Positions 8,801 through 16,829 of a stretch of DNA of 23,589 nucleotides are shown in pieces; within the stretch, counting starts at the first letter, position 1; each line of letters starts with the position of its first letter. Below the pieces are notes generated by a model. It was not told the DNA's origin. It made no database searches and saw only the letters and a program-made list of their open reading frames with translations. Both the position numbers and the translations under genes were made by a program. Location of the stretch: assembly GCA_035628645.1 (NCBI GenBank), contig DASPJL010000109.1:1-23589 (forward strand), given 5' to 3'. This DNA is from DASPJL01 sp035628645 (lineage in GTDB: Bacteria; Bacteroidota; Bacteroidia; Cytophagales; Cyclobacteriaceae).

Positions 8801-9663
8801 ATATCTCCGGCGCCAATTCGAGTTCTTATTCAATTCCGAATGCTCAATTATCTGATGCTGGAACGTATAGTGTATTTATTTCCAATTCATTAGGTAATAC
8901 TACAAGTATCCCGGCACAACTCACTGTCAACGAAACGCCTGAGAATGGCCTCAACTATTCTTATTACGAAGGCACCTGGACAAGATTGCCTGATTTTAAT
9001 GCGCTTACACCAGTAGAATCAGGCACAGTGCAGAACATTGATCTTTCACCTCGCAACCAGGATAATCTTTTTGGTTTTGTATTTACAGGATTCCTGGATA
9101 TTCCAGTATCTGCTCAATACACATTGTACTTAAGATCAGATGACGGGTCCAAATTGTTTGTCGATAATGTCCAGGTGATTGACCTTGATGGTAACCATGC
9201 TGCCTGGGAAAGGTCTGTTAATCTGAGTTTGTCACAGGGAAAACATGCAATCCGGGTCATTTATTTTGATAGGGAATATGATCAAATACTTTCTTTGAGC
9301 TGGGCCAGGTCTGGTGTTCCAAAGCAGCTAATCCCAAGTTCAGCATTCTATCTTGAAAATAACGCAGCTTTACGAATAGCGCCTTTGGTTGACTTCGAAA
9401 ATGAACTCGAGAAAATAACCATTCATCCCAATCCATCCTCAGATCAAATTACTGTAGGACTAAACTCCCCGATAAATGAATGGGTGAAAGTGTCCCTTAT
9501 TAATCAACTAGGAAAAGTCGTCAAAACAAAAGTTATGATCACCGATCAGGATGGCGCAAATTCAGTAGTAATGAATGTGAGTGATCTAATTTATGGTGCT
9601 TATAACCTGAAAGTCCAAAAGGGCAATTCAGTACATTACAATCATCTGATAATTGGAAAATAA
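5815..9663 (+). CDS. large secreted esterase-like protein with Ig and PA14 modules and T9SS tail
   Basis: A 1282-residue multidomain exoprotein. Order: signal peptide 1-22 (cleavage after FSQ); alpha/beta hydrolase of the CE1/COG4099 'predicted peptidase' type, about 40-285, with oxyanion-loop LMLHGAGES (His83), nucleophile Ser176 in GLSSG, and probable Asp226 (GGRD) and His258 (LGHG); a short beta module 300-355; Ig-like 1 (360-443); a PKD-like plus InlB/Flg_new-like stretch (450-632); PA14-1 (638-777); Ig-like 2-4 (783-866, 867-955, 956-1039); PA14-2 (1043-1182); T9SS type A sorting domain from about 1200 (IHPNPSSDQITV). All Ig units share a YQWQKNGVNISGA-like core. It is likely secreted to the cell surface and removes ester groups from plant or microbial polysaccharide, with PA14/Ig modules for binding or spacing. 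Substrate unknown. Own transcription unit, 215 bases after the glycosyltransferases; no promoter recognised there. Confidence 0.9.
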   Translation: MKKLLLLCFLCFIFLGNNTFSQTMETAPYYDMTSWNSSPYQSFKITGGTANPYYDMTFRLLYPKTYDPSLVSTEKYPLILMLHGAGESALGNNDFGNYPVGDPRRFNNDHQLLHQGPQYLSAVNNGKWPGFVLFPQNPNGFWTGQAWLLNEVNEMLQVLIQTQKVDPNKIYICGLSSGAHGVWDGIARFTNLFAAALPFSGIGLPNYDNTTRVAHLPIWYFQGGRDTSPSQYTADQTINQLRNVGGTPKYTVYPTLGHGTWNAAIAEPDFFPFMQRYSKLSIHVYYGKTEFEPDETINVKLGISPGFSGYEWKKDNLAFPGASNEIIVSSAGSYQVRFRRGSEWTAWSDPVVIKRIGDFPPTIVTHPLNVTVSQGNVAAFSVTVNGTPPFTYQWQKNGVNISGANSDSYSIANAQPSNNGLYRVIVTNAFGNITSNTAQLTVNPPNTIPVASITTPPAGSFYRGGETILFSGEGTDVEDGTLPASAFAWKVDFYKDGVSSAGPSVPSGVKSGSFVIPSVGETSANVFYRISLTVTDAQNAKHTATRDLDPRKTTISLTTQPTGLQLNLDNSAVATPYAVSGVEGIQRTLGIISPQTISGQKYVFSHWQHGGNATQTISTPIDDITYTAIFEEDNTPAENGLNYAYYEGTWTRLPDFDNLTAIETGTVSNIDLSPRNRDNLFGFVFTGYLDIPITGQYTLYLRSDDGSKLFIDNAQVIDLDGNHSAWERSASLNLSEGKHAIRVIYFDKEYDQILSLSWARSGVPKQLIPNSAFFLENVVVNTPPSITTQPQAISLNIGQTANFSVSATGSAPLSYQWQKNGVNISGATSNTYSISNVQTSHAGTYRAVVSNDYGDVTTNGAALTVNTPPTLPTIDTQPSPVTVNVGGIASFSVEASGTAPLAYQWQKNGVNIPGAASMDYSINNVQASNAGMYRVVVSNSGGSVTSNAVQLTVSSPPVIADQPSDITVSVGQMATFSVTANGSNPLSYQWKKHGTNISGANSSSYSIPNAQLSDAGTYSVFISNSLGNTTSIPAQLTVNETPENGLNYSYYEGTWTRLPDFNALTPVESGTVQNIDLSPRNQDNLFGFVFTGFLDIPVSAQYTLYLRSDDGSKLFVDNVQVIDLDGNHAAWERSVNLSLSQGKHAIRVIYFDREYDQILSLSWARSGVPKQLIPSSAFYLENNAALRIAPLVDFENELEKITIHPNPSSDQITVGLNSPINEWVKVSLINQLGKVVKTKVMITDQDGANSVVMNVSDLIYGAYNLKVQKGNSVHYNHLIIGK

Positions 9664-9836
9664 CAGGACGATATTCCTTTTATAAAAAAGAGGATATCCA
9701 AAAAGTCTTCCCGGATTTATTTCGGCATCTTTATTTAGGGTGCTGGAATAAATTCAGCAAGACGAAAAAATATACTTTTGGGTCATCTTCTTTTGTTTTG
9801 CGCTGAATGTTAGTTGTCCAGACAAATCTATAAGAA

Positions 9837-10136
9837 TTATCCTTTAAATCTTGTCACCTTTCCTTTGTTGTCCCAATGGCTTTTTTCGATGGATTTACCA
9901 TCGGATGTTCTTATAATTTTTCGTACAAAAAGATCTCCCTTTATTGAGCCGTCTTCCGTTCTTTTTCCTATATATAAAGTAACAGGCTCGCCATATTCAT
10001 TGGTTACAAAAGTGATGTCATTCCCTTTAAAAACACCGTCAATCCTCTGAGAAGCGGGATAAATTTTATTGAGCTTCTTGATAAGAACTTCGCCCAGACC
10101 ACTCATTTTAATCTTCTCTATATTCTTGCTCATCAT
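9837..10136 (-). CDS. small conserved-looking protein of unknown function
   Basis: A 99-residue soluble protein that I cannot assign to a family. It has no signal peptide or membrane segment. The N-terminal third looks helical and basic (two adjacent ATG codons, so residue 1 or 2 may be the start). The remainder has beta-strand-like stretches: GVFKGNDITFVTNEYGEPVTL, then YIGKRTEDGSIKGDLFVRKI, ending in HWDNKGKVTRFKG. It is rich in Lys and Gly and has no cysteine. The gene is divergent from the 103-residue protein at 10287 and shares a 150-base intergenic region with it. The overlapping plus-strand frame at 9814-10050 lacks any protein-like character, so the minus strand is preferred. Real-gene status is likely; function is unknown. 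Confidence 0.65.
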   Translation of the reverse strand: MMSKNIEKIKMSGLGEVLIKKLNKIYPASQRIDGVFKGNDITFVTNEYGEPVTLYIGKRTEDGSIKGDLFVRKIIRTSDGKSIEKSHWDNKGKVTRFKG

Positions 10137-10286
10137 TTCATTGTCCTAATCCTAAATGATTTCACGAAGTGCAATTCCCATTGTTTAAAAAGAATTAGTT
10201 GAACACCTTCTGTTTTGACGATCATCTTTTTTGACCTTTCTAAGATAAATACCCGTATGAAATAGGTATAATTAAATCAAACAGCT

Positions 10287-10598
10287 ATGACTACTCAAAA
10301 TGAAAACAACAAGCCGTCGACGGAACCCGAGTCTTTACAAGGAGCAAATGATCAAAAAGATATAAAAAACAGGGAGGAATATAAAGATACTCCGGAATCA
10401 GGCTGGGAGACAGGGCAGGGGATAAGCAATGCCCAGTTTGTTAAAAAAGAGGATGAAGGTCTCAATGAAACAGAAAGAGGTCCTTCGGATGCTGGAATTG
10501 GAATGACGGAGATTAAACAAAAACAAAAAGAAGGAGAATTGAAAAATGAACCTTTCGGTGGAATAAAAGGAACAGGCGGAAGCGAAGCCGGAACCTAA
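10287..10598 (+). CDS. small hydrophilic, probably disordered protein of unknown function
   Basis: A 103-residue protein with almost no hydrophobic core: it is dominated by Glu, Lys, Asn, Gln, Gly, Ser and Pro, has no cysteine, and reads as intrinsically disordered. Semi-repeated features are acidic stretches (REEYKDTPESGWETGQG, VKKEDEGLNETERGPSD) and a Gly-rich tail (GGIKGTGGSEAGT). No signal peptide or known domain is seen. Composition resembles desiccation- or osmotic-stress hydrophilins, and the next gene encodes a LEA type 2 protein, so a stress role is conceivable but only inferred. A strong intrinsic terminator follows 26 bases after the stop, so the gene is probably expressed alone. 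The ATG at 10287 is the only reasonable start. Confidence 0.7.
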   Translation: MTTQNENNKPSTEPESLQGANDQKDIKNREEYKDTPESGWETGQGISNAQFVKKEDEGLNETERGPSDAGIGMTEIKQKQKEGELKNEPFGGIKGTGGSEAGT

Positions 10599-10623
10599 CT
10601 TATCGGTTGTTTTTAAAGAAAGC

Positions 10624-10665
10624 GGATGTCCAAAAAAGCATACTTGGACATCCTCTTTTATTTTG
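10624..10665 (+). terminator. intrinsic terminator after the small hydrophilic protein gene
   Basis: A perfect 10-base-pair stem, GGATGTCCAA at 10624-10633 pairing with TTGGACATCC at 10644-10653, closes a 10-nucleotide loop. It is followed by a T-rich run (TCTTTTATTTT). It separates the small gene from the LEA type 2 gene. Confidence 0.85.
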
Positions 10666-10746
10666 AATAAACACTTTTTCACCTATCCCGTTTATTCAAG
10701 AATTTGCTATAAAATTTAAAAATAATATTTTATAATCATTAATAAG

Positions 10747-11646
10747 ATGGGGAAAAGCGCTCTTTTGCTTCTGATTTTTTTGATTGGGGTAGTGGTTCTA
10801 ATATTTTTTGGAATTAACTGGTACAAGGAGCAAAAAAAAGATCCTTATACAACCTTTATAAAACCACGTGTAGAACTTGCTAATTTTCAGATTAAGACGA
10901 TGACCAGGCAGAAGACTGAAATGAACATGAATATGCTCATTGACAATCCCTCTCCGATCGGTTTTAAGATAAATAATTTAAAATATAAGATTTACATCGT
11001 CGATACGGAGGTCATGAAATCCACCTACTCTAAAGCAATTAAATTGGAAGGAAACGATAGTAGCCTGATCTCATTACCTGTTACAGTCTATAATGAAAAG
11101 CTGATCAGAAAATTAGAAGAACTGGAAAATAAAAACCTGGATAGTGTAAACTATAAAATCAAGGGTCAATTTTTTACCAATATCCCTTTTTTAAAAGGTG
11201 AACCTATAGATTTTGAGATGGAGAAACGTTTGCCACTTTATAAGATTCCAAAAGCGAAATTTGAAAAGCTTAAGATTGAAAAGCTAGGTTTGAACAACAC
11301 AAAAGTCATAATCCAAACCAAAATTGAGAACCCGAATGTTTTTCCCTTCAAGTTTAAGGAAACGATTTTTAAAGTTAATATTGATAAGGATGAGTTAATG
11401 AAAGGAAACATAGATACAGTAGTAAATATTCCCGCAAAAGGTAAAGTGGATTTGAACCTGCCAGCGGAAATTAGCATAAAAGAAGTAGGTGAAACGGCTT
11501 TTGAAATGCTTTTAAAACCGGGAGATGTTGATTATTCTTTTTATTTGGAAACCAAACTGGTTTCCGAGGACAATTCCTTAAAAAACAGTTTGATAACAAT
11601 GGAAGGACAAGGGAAACTTCAAGATTTAACAAAACAGAATAAATAG
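10747..11646 (+). CDS. LEA type 2 family protein with two WHy-like domains, membrane-anchored
   Basis: A 299-residue protein anchored by one N-terminal hydrophobic helix (about residues 5-24), with the rest outside the cytoplasmic membrane. Two tandem LEA14/WHy (water stress and hypersensitive response) type beta-sandwich domains follow. The first, about 40-150, carries the signature MNMLIDNPSPIGFKINNLKY; the second, about 165-280, carries IIQTKIENPNVFPFKFKETI. The NP-(S/N)-P/F pattern followed by alternating hydrophobic residues marks each copy. Such proteins are linked to desiccation tolerance in plants and bacteria, and some resemble the periplasmic YdhA/MlaD-adjacent type of scaffolds, but no catalytic role is known. 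No lipobox is seen. The gene follows the terminator at 10624 and precedes the histidine kinase by 48 bases. Confidence 0.82.
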   Translation: MGKSALLLLIFLIGVVVLIFFGINWYKEQKKDPYTTFIKPRVELANFQIKTMTRQKTEMNMNMLIDNPSPIGFKINNLKYKIYIVDTEVMKSTYSKAIKLEGNDSSLISLPVTVYNEKLIRKLEELENKNLDSVNYKIKGQFFTNIPFLKGEPIDFEMEKRLPLYKIPKAKFEKLKIEKLGLNNTKVIIQTKIENPNVFPFKFKETIFKVNIDKDELMKGNIDTVVNIPAKGKVDLNLPAEISIKEVGETAFEMLLKPGDVDYSFYLETKLVSEDNSLKNSLITMEGQGKLQDLTKQNK

Positions 11647-11654
11647 TATATTTG
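11647..11654 (+). promoter_or_regulatory. possible -7 promoter element for the histidine kinase gene
   Basis: TATATTTG at 11647-11654 matches the Bacteroidota TAnnTTTG element and lies 40 bases before the kinase start, directly after the LEA gene's stop. The expected upstream TTTG is not present at the right distance, so this is weak; the kinase may instead be co-transcribed with the LEA gene. Confidence 0.3.
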
Positions 11655-11694
11655 ATATCCTCTCTTAGTCATAAGTAACTAGAACACGCGGTAT

Positions 11695-14454
11695 ATGAAT
11701 TTAACCGAAAAAAAGTTTACGATTAAATACTTTAAACCATTTGCTTCTTTTTTATTAGAAAATATTGAAGAAGTCGTAGATGAATATGTAAGACTTGCCG
11801 AAGAAATAAACCCAGTTTGGATCACCTGGTTTCCTGACAAAGATGTCTTCAGGACATTTTCTAAAAAGAACCTGGTACTTTTTTTTCAAAGTGTGATGGA
11901 TGACACGGTTTTAGAATATTCTAAAAGTTTAATAAGCCAGTGGAAGAAAAATCAAATTCCTGAGATCAACAGCTTTAAACTCACCAGTTCAGATATAATA
12001 AAAGCATATACTTTAAGAAAGCTTGTTAATTTTTCCTTAATTGACAAATACACCCGGGATTTGGGTGTCATAAAGAAACTTCACACAGAATTAGAACATT
12101 TGTATGGCATTATAACAGAAATGACGATAGATGTTTATTTGGATATTTATCAGGGAGAGCTTCAATCGGCAAATGAGGAATTAAGGGCCAGTGAAGAGGA
12201 ATTGCAAACTACCAATGAAGAAATCAGTAAAAACCAGCACGAGCTTCAGGTAATAAATGAAGAACTCAGAGAAAACCAGGAAGAACTACAAACCTTAAAT
12301 GAGGAACTTAGAGAGCAGATCGAGCAGAGGATAGAGATAGAAGATGCACTGAAAGAAAGCCAGTTAAAGTTTAAGAGTACAGCTGAAAGCCTGGAAGAAG
12401 CACAGGCCATATCTCATGTGGGAAGTTGGGAATTTGACCTAAAGTCTGAGAAAATAGAATGGTCTGCCGAATTGTATAGGATTTTCGGGTATACGCCCGA
12501 AGAAATCCAAATAGATTATCCTACTTATTTAAGGCATATTCATCCAAGCTTTGTAGAGCAACTTACTTCAACGATTCAAAATACTACGAAAACACTTATA
12601 CCTTATTCCATTGAACATAAGATAATTACAAAGGATGGCGAGGAAAAATGGGTTCTAGGTCAGGGGAAAGTCATAGTTTCAGAGGAGGGTGAGGCGCTTA
12701 GGCTTAAAGGAGTAGCCAGTGATATTACTGTAAGAAAAACGGCTGAAATGGAAGTAGCGGAAAAAAACCAGGAAATGGGGCAACTTCTTGAGGAATTAAA
12801 GAGCGCGGAAGAATATCTGATAAAGGTAAATGACGAGTTGGAAGAACGGGTAAAAGAAAGAACCGAGGAATTAGAGATCGTAAATGATATAGGGAAATCC
12901 ATTTCATCTGAACTGGATTTAAATAAAGTTGTGCAAAAAGTAACCGACGTTACCACAAAATTGACTGGAGCAGAATTCGGCGCTTTTTTCTATAATGTAA
13001 AAAATGACAAAGATGAAACTTTAACCCTCTATACTATTTCAGGCGTTGACAGGGAAAAATTTTCTAAGTTTCCAATGCCCAGAAATACAGAAGTTTTTGC
13101 ACCAACGTTTTATGGAGAAGGCATTCTAAGGGTAGATGATATTACGAAGGATCCCAGATATGGGAAGAATCGACCTTATAATGGGATGCCTGAAGGTCAT
13201 CTTCCTGTCAAAAGTTATTTATCAGTCCCTGTTATTTCAAGAAATGGAGAGGTGCTCGGAGGACTTTTTTATGGACATTCTAAAGCAGGAATATTTCAGG
13301 GAAAAGCAGAAAATATAGTCGAGGGGTTAGCCTCCCAGGCAGCTATCGCCATCGACAATGCCAGTTTATTTAAATCTGCCCGTTCCAACGAGCAACGGTT
13401 CCGAAGAGTGCTGGAAAGTATGCCCGCTATTGCTTGGACTGCTTCCCCTGAAGGAGAAATGGACTACTTCAATGAACAATTCTATAGGTATACCGGTAAA
13501 ACTTTTGAAGAATCTGAGGGCTGGAAGTGGGTGGATGTAATTCATCCGGAAGATAAGGATGATGTGATAGAAAAATGGGAAAACAGCATTAGCAAAGGCG
13601 AAGACTTTGAAACAGAATACAGGAAAAAAGGTGACCAAGGCTACAAGTGGCATTTGCTGAGAGCTGTACCATTGAAAGACGACAACAATAAGATAATTAA
13701 ATGGTTTGGGACTTGCATGGATATAGAGGAACAAAAGGAAACAACTAACAAGTTAACCGAAACCAACAAAGAGCTAATAAAGATTAATGAGTTTCTTGAC
13801 ACCTTCGTTTACATAGCAGCCCATGATCTCAGGTCTCCGCTTTCCAATTTAAAAATGATCCTCGACTTACTTCAAAAGACAGAGGATCCTTTAAGAAAAC
13901 AAGAATTTCTAAATGCTTTAAATACGTCAGTAAACAAACTTGATCAAACAGTAAATGGTTTGGTAAAAATCATAGAAATTCAAAGTACGGACACGTCGAT
14001 GGTTAAGCTTATCGGCTTTACTGAGATTTATAATAATGTAAAAGAAGATTATACCAGAGAAATAAAGGAGAAAAATCTAACGCTTTCAGAGGACTTTTCC
14101 GATAAACCTAAGATCAGATATATTGAAGCATATCTTGTAAGCATTATTAAAAATATCATAGGAAATGCCATAAAATATTGTTCGCCCAACCGGTTACCAG
14201 TTATAAATATTACAACACAAAAACAGGGGGAATTTATACTGTTGAAAATTTCGGATAACGGTGTTGGCATGGACTTAAACAGGTATGGAAAGAACATCTT
14301 CAAACCTTTTACCCGTTTCTCAAAAATCGCTGATGGTAAAGGACTTGGCTTATACCTGGTAAAAAACATGGTCGAAAAAAATGGTGGAAAAATAACCGTA
14401 GAAAGTCAACTGGATGTTGGAACCACCTTTAATATTTACCTAAAGGAATATTAG
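11695..14454 (+). CDS. soluble sensor histidine kinase (PAS-GAF-PAS-HisKA-HATPase)
   Basis: A 919-residue two-component kinase with no membrane segment, so it should sense an intracellular signal. Order: helical N-terminal region of unknown type (1-155); a long coiled coil (about 155-235) of repeated NEEL/EELQ units; PAS-1 of the PAS_3 type (about 236-352, HVGSWEFDL at 242-250); a second coiled coil (about 353-392); GAF (393-562); PAS-2 (565-680, ending FGTCMDIEEQ); HisKA with phospho-acceptor His710 in AAHDLRSPL; HATPase_c (about 810-919) with N-box around Asn820-Asn824, G1 box DNGVGM at 854-859 and G2 box GKGLGLYLV at 881-889. All catalytic elements are intact. There is no receiver domain and no adjacent response regulator, so it is an orphan; the single receiver at 885-1310 is a possible but unproven partner. 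Confidence 0.93.
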   Translation: MNLTEKKFTIKYFKPFASFLLENIEEVVDEYVRLAEEINPVWITWFPDKDVFRTFSKKNLVLFFQSVMDDTVLEYSKSLISQWKKNQIPEINSFKLTSSDIIKAYTLRKLVNFSLIDKYTRDLGVIKKLHTELEHLYGIITEMTIDVYLDIYQGELQSANEELRASEEELQTTNEEISKNQHELQVINEELRENQEELQTLNEELREQIEQRIEIEDALKESQLKFKSTAESLEEAQAISHVGSWEFDLKSEKIEWSAELYRIFGYTPEEIQIDYPTYLRHIHPSFVEQLTSTIQNTTKTLIPYSIEHKIITKDGEEKWVLGQGKVIVSEEGEALRLKGVASDITVRKTAEMEVAEKNQEMGQLLEELKSAEEYLIKVNDELEERVKERTEELEIVNDIGKSISSELDLNKVVQKVTDVTTKLTGAEFGAFFYNVKNDKDETLTLYTISGVDREKFSKFPMPRNTEVFAPTFYGEGILRVDDITKDPRYGKNRPYNGMPEGHLPVKSYLSVPVISRNGEVLGGLFYGHSKAGIFQGKAENIVEGLASQAAIAIDNASLFKSARSNEQRFRRVLESMPAIAWTASPEGEMDYFNEQFYRYTGKTFEESEGWKWVDVIHPEDKDDVIEKWENSISKGEDFETEYRKKGDQGYKWHLLRAVPLKDDNNKIIKWFGTCMDIEEQKETTNKLTETNKELIKINEFLDTFVYIAAHDLRSPLSNLKMILDLLQKTEDPLRKQEFLNALNTSVNKLDQTVNGLVKIIEIQSTDTSMVKLIGFTEIYNNVKEDYTREIKEKNLTLSEDFSDKPKIRYIEAYLVSIIKNIIGNAIKYCSPNRLPVINITTQKQGEFILLKISDNGVGMDLNRYGKNIFKPFTRFSKIADGKGLGLYLVKNMVEKNGGKITVESQLDVGTTFNIYLKEY

Positions 14455-14616
14455 AAATATCGTGTTTTCAATTTAAACCTTAAAAAGCTACTTTATGAAC
14501 AGATAACTAATTCATTAAATATAATTTATGTAACAAAAGCCCACCTTTAAGAACCCATACTTTTTAGCCGGACCTCATCTTTGCAATTCCCCATTGTTGT
14601 TAGAGGAGACCAGCTA

Positions 14617-16743
14617 ATGAAAATCATACTATCGGTTTATCTTTTTTTTGTAGTGCAAGTTATAAACGCACAAGTCATTCCATTATCTCAAAGGGTAGAT
14701 TGGAGTAATCCGGGATACCAGGGAAGTCTTCCCAATCCTTCATTAATTGCAGATGTACGAGACTTTGGGGCAATGGGTGATGGCGCTGCCAATGACTATC
14801 CAGCCATATTGAATGCGATTAAATCATTTAACGGGAATCCCGGTGTAGTTTTCTTTCCCGAAGGAACGTACCTCATTACCTCAACTTTGGCTCTTCCTGA
14901 AGGTGTTATTTTAAGAGGGGAATCTTCAACAAAAACAACGTTAAAGTTTAGCCTTTCAAGCTCAGGCTATGATTGTATCCTGATTGCAAAAAATCAAACC
15001 ACCACTTTTATCCCCATATCCGGTGATATTTCAAAAACGTCTTCTGTGGTTACCATAAATGATCCCTCCTTATTTTCTATTGGTGATTATGCAGAAATAA
15101 GACAACAAAATGGTTCCTGGGATATTGATCCTAAAACCTATGCGACCTATTGCGTAGGGCAAGTGGTGAAGATTATCGGAATTGAAGGCAATAACCTCAT
15201 TTTTGAAAAGCCATTGAGGATCAGTTATGATTCATCCTTGAATCCTGAGATAAGGAAGATTGAGCCTGTAAAGAACGTCGGGGTAGAATATTTGAAAATA
15301 ATAAGGGAAAATGATCCAAACTCAAGTGCAGGGGCAGGTTACAATATCTCTTTTAAATATGCTGCAAATTGTTGGGTAAAAAGCCTAGAAAGCGCTAAAA
15401 GTATCGGGGCACATATTCTCGCTGACGTAAGCACGCACATTGAAATTACCGGATGTTATATTCATGACGCTTTTACTTACGACGGGGCTGCCACAAGAGG
15501 ATACGGAATTACACTTATTCAACATACAGGAGAATGTCTGATCGAGAATAATATTTTTCGTCATTTAAGGCATGCCATGATGGTAAAGCAAGGCGCCAAT
15601 GGGAATGTCTTCGGCTATAATTATTCAATAGAACCTTTCCGAAGTGAGATGTATAGTGATTATGGCGGTGATATTTCTTTGCATGGTCACTATGCTTTTG
15701 CCAATTTATTTGAAGGGAATATTGTTCAGAATATACACATCGATCAAACGGGCGGTCCTTCCGGGCCTTTTAATACTTTTTTCAGAAACAGGGCCGAATT
15801 ATATGGAATTTGGATGACTTCAGGTTCAGTACAATCCGATATGCAAAACTTTGTTGGAAATGAAGTCACAAAAGTTAAAAGATGCGCCCTTGATTATTTT
15901 GGAACCTGCTACATTTATGAAGGCAATTATGAAAAAGCCGGTTCGGGGCATTTCGAATATGGGAACAATATAAAATACAGTTCAACAGAAGGAACGATAG
16001 AACCCTCCGGAACTTCAGGACTGGAGGACAAATCTTATTATAAATCGACCGTTGAATTTTTTAGTGTGAGTGAAAACTCAACCATTGGCGCACCTTCCAC
16101 TTTAGGTTCCGGAACCAACGATGCTCAAGACAGGTTTTACTCCGAACCTGTAAAAACCTTTCCATCCACCTCAGAATCATTGCCAGTTGATCTGCTTAGC
16201 TTTGAAGCTACAGTTATTGATAATGATGTTCGGTTGAAATGGATTACTACCAAAGAAGTACAAAATGATTATTTCACGATTGAAAAATCATTTGATGGTA
16301 TAAATTTTCATCCTATTAAAACAATATCCGGTGCTGGAGATGCCCATAGCAAGAATTATTATGAAACAATAGATGAAAATCCTTTTTCCGGAAAATCATA
16401 CTATCGGTTGAAGCAAACTGATATTAACGGAGGCTTTAGTTTTTCCAACATGGTTTCCATTTCATTTTATAATAGAATTAAGGACTTTATTGTCTTTCCA
16501 AATCCCTCCGTAGATCATACGCTCAATTTGAAACTTTCAGGATTTAATGAGGAAGAAGAGGTAATGGTCGAAATTTTAACCATTCAGGGAATAAGTTTAT
16601 TTTCAGATAAGATTAGACTAAGAAGGACAGAACAGAGCCAGGTTAAAATTGAGTTAAAAAAGGCTTTCCCAGCAGGAATTTATTATGTTGTTATCAGAAG
16701 TGAGCATCTAAAATTGAGTAAATTATTTATCGTAAAAAAATAA
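14617..16743 (+). CDS. secreted pectate-lyase-superfamily beta-helix protein with T9SS tail
   Basis: A 708-residue secreted protein probably acting on polysaccharide at the cell surface. I start it at the ATG at 14617, because this gives a clean signal peptide (MKIILSVYLFFVVQVINAQ); a TTG 36 bases upstream would bury it behind 12 polar residues. The Pectate_lyase_3 / GH55-type entry motif VRDFGAMGDGAANDYPAI begins at about residue 47, followed by VVFFPEGTYLI and a right-handed parallel beta-helix of short repeats (GCYIHDAF, ECLIENNIFRH, GNVFGYNYS) to about 500. An Fn3-like linker begins near 523 (PVDLLSFEATV) and a T9SS type A sorting domain near 622 (FPNPSVDHTLNLKL, ending KLFIVKK). Catalytic residues cannot be assigned, so lyase versus glycosidase is open. 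It follows the kinase gene by about 160 bases. Confidence 0.88.
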   Translation: MKIILSVYLFFVVQVINAQVIPLSQRVDWSNPGYQGSLPNPSLIADVRDFGAMGDGAANDYPAILNAIKSFNGNPGVVFFPEGTYLITSTLALPEGVILRGESSTKTTLKFSLSSSGYDCILIAKNQTTTFIPISGDISKTSSVVTINDPSLFSIGDYAEIRQQNGSWDIDPKTYATYCVGQVVKIIGIEGNNLIFEKPLRISYDSSLNPEIRKIEPVKNVGVEYLKIIRENDPNSSAGAGYNISFKYAANCWVKSLESAKSIGAHILADVSTHIEITGCYIHDAFTYDGAATRGYGITLIQHTGECLIENNIFRHLRHAMMVKQGANGNVFGYNYSIEPFRSEMYSDYGGDISLHGHYAFANLFEGNIVQNIHIDQTGGPSGPFNTFFRNRAELYGIWMTSGSVQSDMQNFVGNEVTKVKRCALDYFGTCYIYEGNYEKAGSGHFEYGNNIKYSSTEGTIEPSGTSGLEDKSYYKSTVEFFSVSENSTIGAPSTLGSGTNDAQDRFYSEPVKTFPSTSESLPVDLLSFEATVIDNDVRLKWITTKEVQNDYFTIEKSFDGINFHPIKTISGAGDAHSKNYYETIDENPFSGKSYYRLKQTDINGGFSFSNMVSISFYNRIKDFIVFPNPSVDHTLNLKLSGFNEEEEVMVEILTIQGISLFSDKIRLRRTEQSQVKIELKKAFPAGIYYVVIRSEHLKLSKLFIVKK

Positions 16744-16772
16744 AGCATTTTTTGGCCGAATAACTATACTTG

Positions 16773-16810
16773 AGGTGTTTAATAAAAAAACTTATTTTTA
16801 TCAAACACCT
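16773..16810. repeat. long imperfect inverted repeat upstream of the chitinase gene
   Basis: A 38-base hairpin: AGGTGTTT (16773-16780) pairs with AAACACCT (16803-16810), one A-C mismatch, then ATAAAAA pairs with TTTTTAT, closing a six-base loop. It lies 29 bases after the beta-helix gene's stop and ends 19 bases before the chitinase ATG. It may be a terminator (no T-run follows on the plus strand), an operator, or leader structure; I cannot tell which. Confidence 0.8.
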
Positions 16811-16829
16811 AACCTAAATCGTCCCTCAA

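Noticed and set aside
9670..9698. Hairpin after the esterase gene (GATAT/ATATC with an A/T-rich middle)
   Set aside because: Only five outer pairs are clean, the inner part needs bulges, and no T-run follows on either strand.
9814..10050. Plus-strand frame opposite the 99-residue minus-strand protein
   Set aside because: Its translation has no protein-like pattern, while the minus-strand frame has alternating charged and hydrophobic segments and two consecutive ATG codons.
13366..13734. 122-codon minus-strand frame inside the histidine kinase gene
   Set aside because: It lies antisense to the conserved end of the GAF domain and PAS-2; it is a shadow of the kinase coding frame.
14581..14616. 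TTG start for the beta-helix protein, adding 12 residues
   Set aside because: The extension is polar and would displace the signal peptide; the ATG at 14617 gives a normal secretory N-terminus.
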